DNA of 64,000 bases from Symsagittifera roscoffensis (GCF_963678635.1 NC_087067.1:3133372-3197371), one strand, 5' to 3'; shown: positions 11,351 through 20,817, counted from the stretch's first letter. Numbers and translations: made by a program. The notes: a model not told the origin generated them from the sequence alone.

Positions 11351-11525
11351 CTGTCTGTTCGCTCCTCACAATTATGCCCATTCGTTTCCTCTCAGATGAG
11401 AAGGGGAACAAGTGGAGTACTTTAAACTTGAGCAACCGACCATCCGCCGTCTCCAGGTGCATCTCATACTGGTCTCGGAACACCAACTTCAGACCCGCAT
11501 CTTCAGTCCACTTCACAAGGGCAAC
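11351..11525 (-). CDS. ATP9: ATP9-like P4-ATPase exon E12 (nucleotide-binding domain)
   Basis: Fifty-eight codons plus one base, phase 0 to 1. It encodes VALVKWTEDAGLKLVFRD and then HLFPFSSERKRMGIIVRS, matching VALVQWTESVGL and IFPFTYESKRMGIIVRDE. The only join that keeps TGEVLFF with E13 uses donor ACAG|gcgagt, a GC donor with otherwise ideal consensus. It follows a roughly 24-kb intron that holds the retroelement. Confidence 0.95.
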
Positions 11526-11870
11526 CTAAACACTGATGTTTCGAAAAATCGGAAGCTCTAGGCATAATCTGTTCATGACTGAATAATCTGACAAAGAAAT
11601 CCTCTTGAACTTTTATGTATATATCATGATAATGATTACTCCCGCAATTGATGAAGCGAGTCATTATAACTCCCGACTTTGTTTTAACGACAGCAAGATC
11701 AATAAGAAAAAACTGTCCAATTTTTTTTTCAGTCACGCTTTGAATACAACAGCGAGACTTTATCTGGCACGACGTCATCAATCACTCCCTAAAAAAGTTC
11801 GCATCAATAACTTCAATACAAAATAGTGAAGAATTTTTGGAAATGCATAAAATCAAATCAAATCAAAGAT

Positions 11871-12103
11871 CAAGGTTTTTTCTTTTTTTTTCGGATCCTG
11901 AATGACATGCAAAACTTCTAACTTAATAGGTTTTTGGCTGTCTTTAAACTGAAAAATATCAGTTTCTCCATTTCTGATGCAGTACACCACACTGTAACAG
12001 AAAAGGAGAAACTGATATTTTTCAGTTTAAAGACAGCCAAAAGCCTATTAAGTTAGAAGTTTTGCATGTCATTCAGGATCCGAAAAAAAAGAAAAAAACC
12101 TTG
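11871..12103. repeat. Palindrome with 99-nt arms
   Basis: Left arm 11871-11969 and right arm 12005-12103 are inverse complements except for one G-T-type mismatch and a shift in a T-run; the loop is 35 nt. The RNA of either strand would form a long hairpin. It lies in the ATP9 intron 0.7 kb beyond the retroelement's 3' LTR. No target duplication was clear. Confidence 0.93.
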
Positions 12104-12823
12104 ACCTTGTCAAGCGGTATCGTGCTCTTCATCAACAATCAGCGCGAGCACAGATTAATTTGAGCACTCTTCATTAGCCTTGATGATTTCAGCAGACCAG
12201 GCTCTAAGAAAAACCAAAAAAAAACTCCAATAAACTTTGAAACAAACAGAAAAAGGGTGAACGATTTGGAATTTTCATATGCACTTAAAGTTTTCCCAAG
12301 TTTCAGAGTTAATTTTTTAGTGGCCTGGTTGAAATACTAAGGCGCCGAAGATTCGAACCTGTCCTTTGCAATATTGAACAATTTTAACTCTTTGTCAATT
12401 TTCCATTACTTTTTTTGTTTTCCTAAACCTTTCATCATCCTTCAACACCTCTCAACGCTTCATTACAACTCCAGACCTACTTTTTAAAAGCCAACTGAAC
12501 ATTCCATTCAGTCCTTTCTGTAATTCAGTTTGCATAGCTAAATTGAAGAAAATGGGTGGTACAAAGCAGCCAATTATTACGAAAATGAAGTCATCATCAG
12601 TTCAAAAATTTAATTTAAGTTACAGGCAACAAAAGTGAGCAATTATTTCAAAATTCCGAATTTGAACTGCTAGCTCTAAATTCAGTTCACCAAACTTTTC
12701 AACAAGTGAAATAATTCATCAAGTTTATGACTCAATTGAATAGATCACTTGTTAGTAAAACAGTTGATGAAGCAGAAGCTCTTTTGCAATGAAATTAGAC
12801 ATCAAGGAAAGCATTGGACGATA

Positions 12824-12827
12824 TGAG
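12824..12827. repeat. Target-site duplication (left), TGAG
   Basis: TGAG directly before the left LTR matches TGAG directly after the right LTR at 31747-31750, as expected of integrase-mediated insertion. Confidence 0.85.
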
Positions 12828-13237
12828 TGAGTTAGAACCGTGTTGGTTAACTCATAGAGTAATTTCGGATAGGGTACACCGTCTGCTCGTCACGCTATCT
12901 TATTTTCGGCCGGATAGATTCGTGCAACTTCTTAGTCTAATACCGATCCTAATCTTACTCTTATACTATCTAGTCTCAGGTTGTTTAACTAGTCTCTGGT
13001 AGGCTCAATAGATCTAGGGTATACTGGTTTATTGCGGCTGCTGAAGTGCTCGGGAGAGTCTAACTAATTTCTAAGTTAAATTCAAATCTCTCTGGTGCTG
13101 AAATTACAAGTAACTTCAGCACTTACAAATAAGTGGGTTGTTAGTTAGATGGATCATGATTGGTTAATATTAAATACTTTACATTGGTAAAATATCTAAA
13201 TTATCCAATCATAAAATGTAGTCTAGATCAGGTTCCA
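12828..13237 (-). repeat. 3' LTR of the retroelement
   Basis: It is 410 bp, the same length and ends as the other LTR. It carries the same AATAAA (plus 13028-13033). Because host gene and element share orientation, this signal could also terminate host transcripts that read through the intron. The TGAG duplication precedes it at 12824-12827. Confidence 0.95.
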
Positions 13238-13244
13238 CCCATCC
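13238..13244 (-). promoter_or_regulatory. Possible polypurine tract
   Basis: Directly beside the 3' LTR the minus strand reads GGATGGG, the expected place for plus-strand priming. It is short and contains one T, so the assignment rests on position. Confidence 0.4.
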
Positions 13245-14851
13245 GGGTTTTACAGAGTTTTTTAGAATAGTTCTTCTGCAATTCGAAGGATGGATGATGG
13301 ACGTTGGTGTTTGGCGAACATCTTATTTCTTCTGTTTCCTCTTTGTTAAAGAAGTTCCAGGAAGCTGGAGTTAGAGACATAAGACGTTGTGTCTTCTAGT
13401 GACAACGACTAAGTCTTTGCAACAAACTCAAATCTGATTTCAGAATGGTTTGCTATGTCAGGTTTTTCTGTTCTGCGTGGAGAACTTCTTTTGTGTCTGA
13501 TCTAATTTGGGAATGGCGTGGAGATTGTGCGTGGAGGGGATGCCTGGTTACTCGGATCTGTACGTATACTTGAACATCGAGGTGGTCATTGGTCTAGTTC
13601 AATGAAGTCCTTTTCTGCGAAGTCAAGTCGTACTCTAAATCCTTTGAGTTGTGATTGTGAGTGGCATATCGATTGTGGTTGGCCATTCTCTCTCGAGTGT
13701 AGTGGGGTCGTTTTGTCTTTAGATGTTCGTCCTTGGTGTTGTATTCTGATCTATGTATTGCATAATGTAATTTACATTTTATAAAACATTTATTAGTTTA
13801 ATATTTTTTAATTATGATTTTAGTTAGTTGTTTTCACAAAAGCTTTTTGTTTTAGTTCGGTTATTTTGAAGAGTTACTCACCCTTGAGTAGCTCTTATTA
13901 AAAATAGAGGTGTGGTCACAAAGCGTGGATGTAGCGCGGTGGGTTAGGCCGGCTATAGAGCATGCTCAGGACGTCCTTCCTGGTGGGTTAGGCCAGGAGT
14001 GGGAGTATGATTTCATGCGGTTTTTGTGAGGGGTCCTGTTATGTGACAACGTTTTATGTTGGGTTTGTTGTGGTTTTTCTTATGTCTTGTTGGTTATGTC
14101 CTTTTTCCAAAAAGCAAATTGTTCGTGATATGGGTTTGTCTTTCGACTTTTTTGTGTTTTATTATTTCTTTCTTAGACTTTATAATAGTCTTCAAAAGAA
14201 TAAATTATCCAGTTTTAAACTGGGTTAATCCGGTTTGGGTACCGTTGGTTTCCTTTTCTTAGTCATGATGTTTTTCTATGATTTGTGGTATTTAGTAAGC
14301 TGCGTTGGTTAGTTTTGTTTAGTATATGATTCCTTTCCAACCGGGTTAAAGGAAAGTTTGAAACATGTTATTATATGTTAGAGTTGTTGAGTGTGAAAAC
14401 TTGAAACTGAAATTCATTATTTTAAACAACTCTTCGTGGGCGAGCTGTGCGAGTGTGGATAGAATTTCTGTGCGAATAAATGAGAATATCAAAAGGTTAG
14501 TACTGCATTTGCATTTTATTAATTTACTGCATAGAATTTGTAAATTTACTGCTAGTTATGGGGGAATTTTAAGTTACAAATTTTCATCATAATTAGATTT
14601 ACTGCTTGTGGGGAAAATTTTAGAAATGAATTTATTGCATTGGTATTAAATTTATAAATTTATAAGTGTAAGAGATTAATAGAATTGTTGAAATCTGTTT
14701 GATGAAATTTGCGATCTTTATTTGTTTTTTGTGGTTTTTGTAGGTGATCGTCGGATGAAGGCTAAAAATCTAAGGAAAACATGGATAAAGTATGGTGAGT
14801 TTTTTAATATTTTAATTAGTTAGTAATATTCATTTAATTCATACTTACCTG
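13238..14851 (-). other. 1.6-kb non-coding region before the 3' LTR
   Basis: No convincing minus-strand frame. GGTGGGTTAGGCC occurs twice 43 bp apart (near 13939 and 13982), the second within a small hairpin (CCTGG...CCAGG). Another short palindrome is CCAGTTTTAAACTGG near 14208. The function is unknown; RNA export or stability elements would fit the position. Confidence 0.5.
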
Positions 14852-15178
14852 TTAGTCGTCGGGGAAAAAACCGTGGGGGAAGATGTCGTGAATTAGTTCT
14901 GAAGTTGTTAGTAGTTTAGCTAAGATGCGGATGATATTTTTAGTCTGAAGCAGTGGCCAAAGCAATTGAAGTGCCTTAATAGTGGTTAGTTCTTCAGTGC
15001 CAACTGCAAACTCATAAGGTGTGTTTTGGATTAGATTATATAATTTGTGATTGAATTTAGTGTTGTGGATGAATTCTAAAATTGGGATTTCTATAGGTTG
15101 TACAAACTCGTGCGGGATAAGGAAGGGTCGGGATTCTTCGGCGTTGAAGGTCTTGGTGATGGGACAGAAGATGTACAT
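14852..15178 (-). CDS. 108-aa protein, last frame of the retroelement (unknown)
   Basis: Starts ATG 48 bases after the previous stop. It is soluble-looking, with Leu/Ile-rich helices (TTIKALQLLWPLLQTKNI; RILAKLLTTSELI). It could be a separate protein, or the end of the 476-aa protein split by a frameshift. No family recognised. Confidence 0.5.
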   Translation of the reverse strand: MYIFCPITKTFNAEESRPFLIPHEFVQPIEIPILEFIHNTKFNHKLYNLIQNTPYEFAVGTEELTTIKALQLLWPLLQTKNIIRILAKLLTTSELIHDIFPHGFFPDD

Positions 15179-15226
15179 TTGGGTTATGGGATCATAATTG
15201 CGAAGAATACCATGAAGGTTAGTATC

Positions 15227-16657
15227 TTAAATGCAATATGTGAAATTTAGGAAAAATGGTGAAGTGTATTTGGAATTAATGAATTGAAAGCGATGGTGTG
15301 GTTGTCTAGAGGGTGTGTGTAGGTCAAAGTGATTTTGGATGAAGCGATAATAACTATATGTGTGGGTTTGTTTAGTGCGCAACATAATATCGTGTGAGCA
15401 GTGTAAATCTCTTTCGTGTGGTGCAAGGAAATGAAAGGTTAGTGAAAATATTTGGAAGCGTTCTTTAAAACTTTCGTATGCTTGTGTGTCTGTTAGTGCT
15501 TCTGAAATAATGTGATCAAACTTTCGGTCGAAGATGTTTAGTGTAAATATATATGGTGTCTTGATGAAAAATTTCTCGGTAATTTGTGGATTAGCGAAGC
15601 GATCGTCGTCTAAGAATTGATCTTGGTTAGCTCTGATGATGTTGTGATCATAGTATTCGAGTGTATATTCGTTAGCTCTAGGTGCAGTGTGTGTTTTTAG
15701 TGATTTTTTATATCCAACGTAAGTAAATTGTCTAGCGGTTAGTGGTGTAGTGAGTCGATATAGCATGTCCGTATTTCGCTCTATATCGATGTGAGTGTTA
15801 GATAAAGGTAAGCAAAGAGGGTTAGTAAAATGATAATATGAGGTCCAAGAGAGAGTGGGCATTAAAACGTATTCATCTACAAAGTTGCGTGTTTCGTTAG
15901 TGTCATGGGGGGTGTTTAAGGTGTATTGTGGGAATGAGGGTAAGGTGATGGCTAAAAATTCTTTTGTGTTAGTATGCTTGGGGTGGTTGATGTATTCACG
16001 GGCTGTTCCTGGTTTTGCTGGGAAAGGATGGTTGGGGAACTTTCTTTTAAAAGTGCGGTAAGCTCTATTAGTATTGTGTGAAGATTCAGTTGATGTGGGT
16101 GATGGTGCTAATGATTCAGTATAATTTGAAGAGGGTGTAGGGGTAGTGGGGTTGGATGAATTGATTGTGGAGGAGATTTGGTTTATTGTTGGGGTATGGA
16201 GGTGGTAGGGTTGTTGTTGAAGGGTAATAAAATTATCTAGCTCTGGGGAGATTCGGGGGGTGTCTGGAGAATGAGATGATTGGTCAGAATGAAGTGAGGA
16301 GTAGGTTGGGGTAACTTGGGAAGCATAAGAGGGTGTGGAAGTGATTGGGTCAGGGTTATTGGATAATATGGGTTGAAAAGGGGGTTGAGAAAAATTAGAA
16401 GAATTATGAAAATGATTTGATGGGGATGGTTCTGAGTCGGCAAATTCATCGGGGGTTTCAATATTCGGGTTATTGAGTTGTGAGATGGAATATAAAACTG
16501 AGATGTGTGAATTAGTGTCGGAATTCATGCCTGATGTTACAATACTAGATGGAAAATCGGGTGGCGGAAAAGCAAAAAGTGGTATTATTGGGATTGGAGA
16601 GGTAAGATTGGTTGGGTGGGAATTTGATCGGTGTAGTGATCCAAGTTGGCGGCTCAT
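15227..16657 (-). CDS. 476-aa protein downstream of env (unknown)
   Basis: ATG overlaps the env stop as ATGA. Residues 1-200 are low-complexity Ser/Pro/Thr/Asn (TPTPSSNYTESLAPSPTSTE); residues 200-476 look globular, rich in aromatic, His and charged residues. No signal peptide or membrane segment. Genes downstream of env are rare in Ty3/gypsy elements. I do not recognise the family; the two-part composition resembles the ATG-less frame upstream of env. Confidence 0.75.
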   Translation of the reverse strand: MSRQLGSLHRSNSHPTNLTSPIPIIPLFAFPPPDFPSSIVTSGMNSDTNSHISVLYSISQLNNPNIETPDEFADSEPSPSNHFHNSSNFSQPPFQPILSNNPDPITSTPSYASQVTPTYSSLHSDQSSHSPDTPRISPELDNFITLQQQPYHLHTPTINQISSTINSSNPTTPTPSSNYTESLAPSPTSTESSHNTNRAYRTFKRKFPNHPFPAKPGTAREYINHPKHTNTKEFLAITLPSFPQYTLNTPHDTNETRNFVDEYVLMPTLSWTSYYHFTNPLCLPLSNTHIDIERNTDMLYRLTTPLTARQFTYVGYKKSLKTHTAPRANEYTLEYYDHNIIRANQDQFLDDDRFANPQITEKFFIKTPYIFTLNIFDRKFDHIISEALTDTQAYESFKERFQIFSLTFHFLAPHERDLHCSHDIMLRTKQTHTYSYYRFIQNHFDLHTPSRQPHHRFQFINSKYTSPFFLNFTYCI

Positions 16658-19272
16658 CGTGGGCTAAAAAAATGATTATTTTGAGACTGAAAAGCGGTGG
16701 TATGGGGTTGTTCAATAATTTGTTCATAAGTATTTTGATCTTGTGACTGGTGTGTCATTATATGTTGGATGGGACTTTGTGATGTGGTGAGTCGAAAATT
16801 TGGATTATGTGTGATGGCTAAATTTCGAAAATTTCGTGGGTTTAGGGATAGTGGATGGTTATTTGGTAGGGGTGGTAATTGTGGTGCCGTTGGCGTTATG
16901 TCTACATTGTTATGTTCTTCGTCGTATGTATTTTGTCGTGTTGCTATTTTTGTGTTATATTCTTTTATTTGTGCGTCTAAAAGAATTTTGTTTATAGATG
17001 TAGAAAAGATTCCAAAAAATCCTGCAAAGAGTATGCGTGCTACGCTTGCTTGTCTGTTTACTTGTGTGTGTATAGCACATGTGTTGTAGATTCCTTTTAA
17101 AAGTGAGAAAAGAAATCCAATAAAGTTAAACATTGCGTATAAAATAGTCAATTTTTCTAAGATGTAGTAGGGCCATCCTAGAAAATCGAGGATCTCATTT
17201 TTGAGTGTAACAAAGCTAAAAATGTTAATTGGTGATATATCTTGGGGACGGTATTTTTCACCGTTTAGATATATATAATCTTTAATGTCTTTAAAATATC
17301 CGCTATAGTCTTGCGTGTAGATATCGGCAAATCCTGCGGTTTCTGCAAGTTTGCGTAAATTTTGGTCTATTGATTGTCTTTGTATAGTGTCCATTTGTGT
17401 TAATAATTCTTGGAATTGTTGTGTTCTAATGTGATGTTGAATATCTGATTTTGAATAGATTCCTATTGATTGTAAGTCTATATTTGGGTTTCGAGCAATA
17501 GCGCGAATGCTTTCTGGTGAAAATTTTTTGAGTGATTGCATTAATGTGGGATATGGAGTGAGAAGATAATATTTATTTTCATCAGGGTTTAGTTGTACTA
17601 CATTGTGGCTGTTTTCTGATCCACATGGGACTGCGGTATCCCAGAAATAGGTTCTTCGTGAAAGTGTATCCACGAAATGTACTTTATTCTTATGAAAGAT
17701 AGGGATTCTTTTATAACATCGTTTATCTTCAAAAACGTATAGTGGTGATACTTTTTTAGTACAAGTATAAAACCATAAGATGTTTCCTTCATAGTCTAAA
17801 AAATTTGATCTATTTCCAGATAATAAGTATCCTGCATAGGGTATTTTTAATACTGCTAGTGCAAGTGATTGTAATATTTGTGTTCGTTCTAATTCGCATA
17901 GTTGGTGTAGTGTTTCTAATTCGGAGAGTGACATTTCTTGAAAAATTCGGCTAATTGTATAATCTAGTTTCATATCTAAATGAATATCATAGTGGATATT
18001 ACCGAAATATGTAGTATTCATTAGTGATAATTCTTGTAAGCGTGTGCTTCTGGTGTCATGGGGTTTTAGATGTCCACCAGGTTGTCCGTTGCTTTTTTCA
18101 AAATTAACTGGTATATAGGATGTTCCTTCGTTTGGAGGATGACCTGTGGCATATGGGTCAATTTTTATTTTTCCAGTGGTCATGTCGAATCCTTTTTCGT
18201 ATTCAACTAATATTTCAGAGTATTGTGTTCTGTGAAGTGGATTCCTGTATTTACATGCAAGTTCTGTTTCTTGATATATTTGAAAACGTGTCAATTTATT
18301 TTCTATATTGTCTATGTTTCTAAAATTAGAACTTAGTTTTCGTGATGGATGGACTTGTTCATATGGAATTGATTGTATAAAATATTTTTCGTGAAATTTT
18401 ATCATACGAGCGTGTATTTTTGCTACTTGAAATGTTGTACATGTATCTTCGGGGAACCAAACAATTGTTGCTTGTGTTCTCGTTGTAGGGTCGCAATAAC
18501 CTTGATCATTTTTACAAAGTAATCGGATTCCTTGATAGATCATTGTATTATCTGATAAATCTCGTGTTAGTTGTATTTTTTCGAGTTGTATTTTCCAATC
18601 GAAAAACATTATTTCTTGGTATCCTTTATTTTTTGTGTCTGCTTTGCAGTTTGATGGGTCATTTATACCAATGTGTGGTATCCAATGTTTATCGTGTAGG
18701 TCATAGGTTAATCGTCCGTGTGCGCCGTTATACGGGTATTTTTCGTCTAGTTTTATATGTCCTTGGTGTCTTTCAAGTTGTGATTGATGTACAGAGTCTG
18801 AAAAAACTTGAAAATTAACTAACTTTCTTGCGGAGTTTTTATTTTGTGTGATGTTTAGTCTAAGTAATTCACTTTTACAATCGTCGGGATTGAGATGTAA
18901 AAGACGTTCTATATTACTCTGATAGAATGATTCATGGTCAAGTCGGTTTTTGTTTCCGTTCGAGACTTGTGAACAATGTACTTTCTTTTCGGAAAATGTT
19001 GCTGTGAATTTATAACCTGTAACTGTTGTTGCTCGGGCTTTTGAATAGAGTGTTGCTATTACATCTGTGGTTTCTATAGCTTGTGGTTCTGTTTCACATT
19101 GTGATACTTGATTTATTGCATATTTATGTAGTGTTTTTTGTTCATTTACTTCACAATCGTAATGTGTTACTAATAAATCTTGTGGTCCTGTACGAGGGGA
19201 AGGGTTTATGTTTTGATTTGAGATTACTAGAAAAAGGAGTTGGAGAAATATTAATAATTTTAGAATATACAT
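16654..19272 (-). CDS. Env-like glycoprotein, 872 aa
   Basis: Begins with a hydrophobic signal peptide (ILKLLIFLQLLFLVIS). A Cys-bearing ectodomain of about 680 residues follows, with several N-glycosylation sequons (for example NIT, NRS, NTT). A strong membrane segment lies around 705-730 (LYAMFNFIGFLFSLL), a second hydrophobic stretch around 745-762, then a 106-residue cytoplasmic tail containing PTAP at about residue 794. No furin-type basic cleavage site was obvious. The early Y-D-C and spaced-Cys pattern and a later IVW-P--TC block recall glycoproteins that some invertebrate retroelements share with chuviruses; that is a weak pattern match. Its stop overlaps the next ATG by ATGA. Confidence 0.85.
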   Translation of the reverse strand: MYILKLLIFLQLLFLVISNQNINPSPRTGPQDLLVTHYDCEVNEQKTLHKYAINQVSQCETEPQAIETTDVIATLYSKARATTVTGYKFTATFSEKKVHCSQVSNGNKNRLDHESFYQSNIERLLHLNPDDCKSELLRLNITQNKNSARKLVNFQVFSDSVHQSQLERHQGHIKLDEKYPYNGAHGRLTYDLHDKHWIPHIGINDPSNCKADTKNKGYQEIMFFDWKIQLEKIQLTRDLSDNTMIYQGIRLLCKNDQGYCDPTTRTQATIVWFPEDTCTTFQVAKIHARMIKFHEKYFIQSIPYEQVHPSRKLSSNFRNIDNIENKLTRFQIYQETELACKYRNPLHRTQYSEILVEYEKGFDMTTGKIKIDPYATGHPPNEGTSYIPVNFEKSNGQPGGHLKPHDTRSTRLQELSLMNTTYFGNIHYDIHLDMKLDYTISRIFQEMSLSELETLHQLCELERTQILQSLALAVLKIPYAGYLLSGNRSNFLDYEGNILWFYTCTKKVSPLYVFEDKRCYKRIPIFHKNKVHFVDTLSRRTYFWDTAVPCGSENSHNVVQLNPDENKYYLLTPYPTLMQSLKKFSPESIRAIARNPNIDLQSIGIYSKSDIQHHIRTQQFQELLTQMDTIQRQSIDQNLRKLAETAGFADIYTQDYSGYFKDIKDYIYLNGEKYRPQDISPINIFSFVTLKNEILDFLGWPYYILEKLTILYAMFNFIGFLFSLLKGIYNTCAIHTQVNRQASVARILFAGFFGIFSTSINKILLDAQIKEYNTKIATRQNTYDEEHNNVDITPTAPQLPPLPNNHPLSLNPRNFRNLAITHNPNFRLTTSQSPIQHIMTHQSQDQNTYEQIIEQPHTTAFQSQNNHFFSPR

Positions 19273-20396
19273 GTGTATGATAATCCTGAGTATGGATTAT
19301 AAAATGTAATGTAGCCAATTGTGTTTTTGGTATATCTGTCGTATTTGTATATTACTTCAGTAGTTATAAACGGTGGTGGTAGTGATTGAGCTGTTATGTT
19401 AGGTGGATTTAATGGGTAGGGATGTTGGGTAATATTATTTAACTTAACTGTGATTTCAAACTTTAATTGTAAACTGTTTTGTTGGAGTATTTGAATATTG
19501 TGATCACGGATATCGTTGTGATTATCTTGGCGATATTGTAATCTATTAAGTGCCCAGTTATGAAGGCGGTTACTTTCTTGATGTTGTCCAAATAATGGTG
19601 GAGGTGCTGTAAATGTATTCCAATCTAGTCTTAAAGGAATATTTATTGATGATTGTTCTCGATATCTGGCGTCGAGATTATTTGGAAAATTTAAGTTAAA
19701 AGGTGGTGGTGAAATCTGGCTTATTGATGGTGTTGATGGTAGTGATAATGTTTCTGGTAGTGATGAGGATGTTGTTGTATCCGTAGAAATATCTATTGGA
19801 TTATTGACTAAATTTAATTCACCTTGTGTAAATGAATGTGTTGTCCAATATGGTAGTCGTGATGCCTGGTTTGGGGGGTTAAAGGGATTTTCACGTATTT
19901 GTTCAGATGTTGGTGTTGAACCTAAGTAATCTGATGGTAGGCTTGAGGTGCTACGTTGTGAAAGAAGCGTAGGGGTTTCTGGTAATATACCAATGGGGTT
20001 TTCTGGAGTGTTTTGTGATGGGGATTGAGGTATATCAAAATGAACTCGTGGAGTTTGAAAATTTCTGTTTCGTCGAGGATGTATAATTTGTCTATTTATT
20101 TCGACTGTATTTTGGTTTTGACTAGGATTTCTTATTCTACTTAGTTCTTGTGGTAGTGTTGGGTATAGGTTATATGTTGGTTCGCTTAGAGGTGCTTGTC
20201 GTTGAACTGGTTCTAGTGGTTCTGATAAACGAGCATGTCGTTCTTCAAAAGTGTATGGATTGTCTTGAAAAAAAATTCGTGTAGATGTTTGAGGATTTTG
20301 AGTAATTGAAGGTGGTGTTTGGTTATCTTGGGATAATGTCGGTGAAGACTGACTTTGTGACTGTTGGGTAGCAATTTTTGATGGATTTTTGAATTG
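19260..20396 (-). CDS. 378-codon open frame with no ATG (Pro/Ser/Thr/Gln/Asn-rich)
   Basis: The frame is open from just after TAA 20397-20399 to TAA 19260-19262 with no in-frame Met codon that I could find. It is Pro/Ser/Thr/Gln/Asn-rich (QQSQSQSSPTLSQDNQ near the start; ISPPPFNLNFP later), with a more ordered, Tyr-rich end (GYITFYNPYSGLSY). No membrane segment. Its last 13 bases overlap the env ATG. It opens eight bases after the 62-aa frame has stopped, so frameshifting from that frame cannot reach it. Splicing onto an upstream ATG, or a non-ATG start, is required. Chance openness over 1.1 kb of AT-rich DNA is very unlikely. Confidence 0.75.
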   Translation of the reverse strand, partial: QFKNPSKIATQQSQSQSSPTLSQDNQTPPSITQNPQTSTRIFFQDNPYTFEERHARLSEPLEPVQRQAPLSEPTYNLYPTLPQELSRIRNPSQNQNTVEINRQIIHPRRNRNFQTPRVHFDIPQSPSQNTPENPIGILPETPTLLSQRSTSSLPSDYLGSTPTSEQIRENPFNPPNQASRLPYWTTHSFTQGELNLVNNPIDISTDTTTSSSLPETLSLPSTPSISQISPPPFNLNFPNNLDARYREQSSINIPLRLDWNTFTAPPPLFGQHQESNRLHNWALNRLQYRQDNHNDIRDHNIQILQQNSLQLKFEITVKLNNITQHPYPLNPPNITAQSLPPPFITTEVIYKYDRYTKNTIGYITFYNPYSGLSYTCIF

Positions 20397-20401
20397 TTAC
20401 T

Positions 20402-20590
20402 TTAGTGGGAAGGTTTATGTTTATTATAATATTCTTCCAAAAAAAGAATTAGAAGGATTGTTGCTAGGGCAAATGTGAAGATTGCTTTCTTTATACATTT
20501 ACATATTGTCAAAATGAGGGATGATAAGAATGCTATGAAAATTACAAACAATAAAAAAATATCAGTTCTACTGAAAATTTTTCGTATCAT
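20402..20590 (-). CDS. 62-aa double-span membrane protein (unknown)
   Basis: The ATG overlaps the previous stop (ATGA). Two hydrophobic segments, about residues 11-29 (IFLLFVIFIAFLSSLILTI) and 36-52, are separated by a short basic CKCIKKA hairpin, with a Glu/Lys/His tail. Size and topology resemble small viral membrane proteins in general, but no homology is claimed. Confidence 0.55.
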   Translation of the reverse strand: MIRKIFSRTDIFLLFVIFIAFLSSLILTICKCIKKAIFTFALATILLILFLEEYYNKHKPSH

Positions 20591-20817
20591 TTAGACAAGT
20601 TATATGAATCGTACCTGTGGATGTAATCAAGGGTTTTGGAAAGTTGGAGGAATAGTTCGAGTATAGTGTAGAAAATTAAAAAAATGTTACAAAAAATGAT
20701 TAGGATTATTAGAAAAGATTCAAGTATATCAAAAAGAAATATTATAAAGGTTTCAAGTATTGTAAAAAAATGTTTAAAATTTATGAGTATTTGAGTAACT
20801 GATTGAGAGAAGAGCAT
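20587..20817 (-). CDS. 76-aa hydrophobic membrane protein (unknown)
   Basis: Starts ATG and is almost entirely Phe/Ile/Leu in residues 18-58 (FIIFLFDILESFLIILIIF), enough for one long or two short membrane segments; the C-terminus is polar. Its stop overlaps the next ATG as ATGA, so the two frames may be translated by termination-reinitiation. Not recognised. Confidence 0.55.
   Translation of the reverse strand: MLFSQSVTQILINFKHFFTILETFIIFLFDILESFLIILIIFCNIFLIFYTILELFLQLSKTLDYIHRYDSYNLSK

Larger units (their letters stand above)
11526..12827. other. Intron segment left of the retroelement
   Basis: Besides the palindrome it holds a tRNA-like B-box (GGTTCGAATCT on minus, near 12350) and, at 12540-12823, degenerate sequence that continues on the other side of the retroelement insertion. 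No gene is seen. Confidence 0.5.

Noticed and set aside
12310..12363. Possible tRNA gene on the minus strand (GGTTCGAATCT)
   Set aside because: Only the B box fits; no acceptor or anticodon stem can be drawn. It is more likely SINE debris.
12814..13002. 62-codon plus-strand frame duplicated at 31284-31511
   Set aside because: It lies within the LTRs on the strand opposite to the element's transcription and has no domain.
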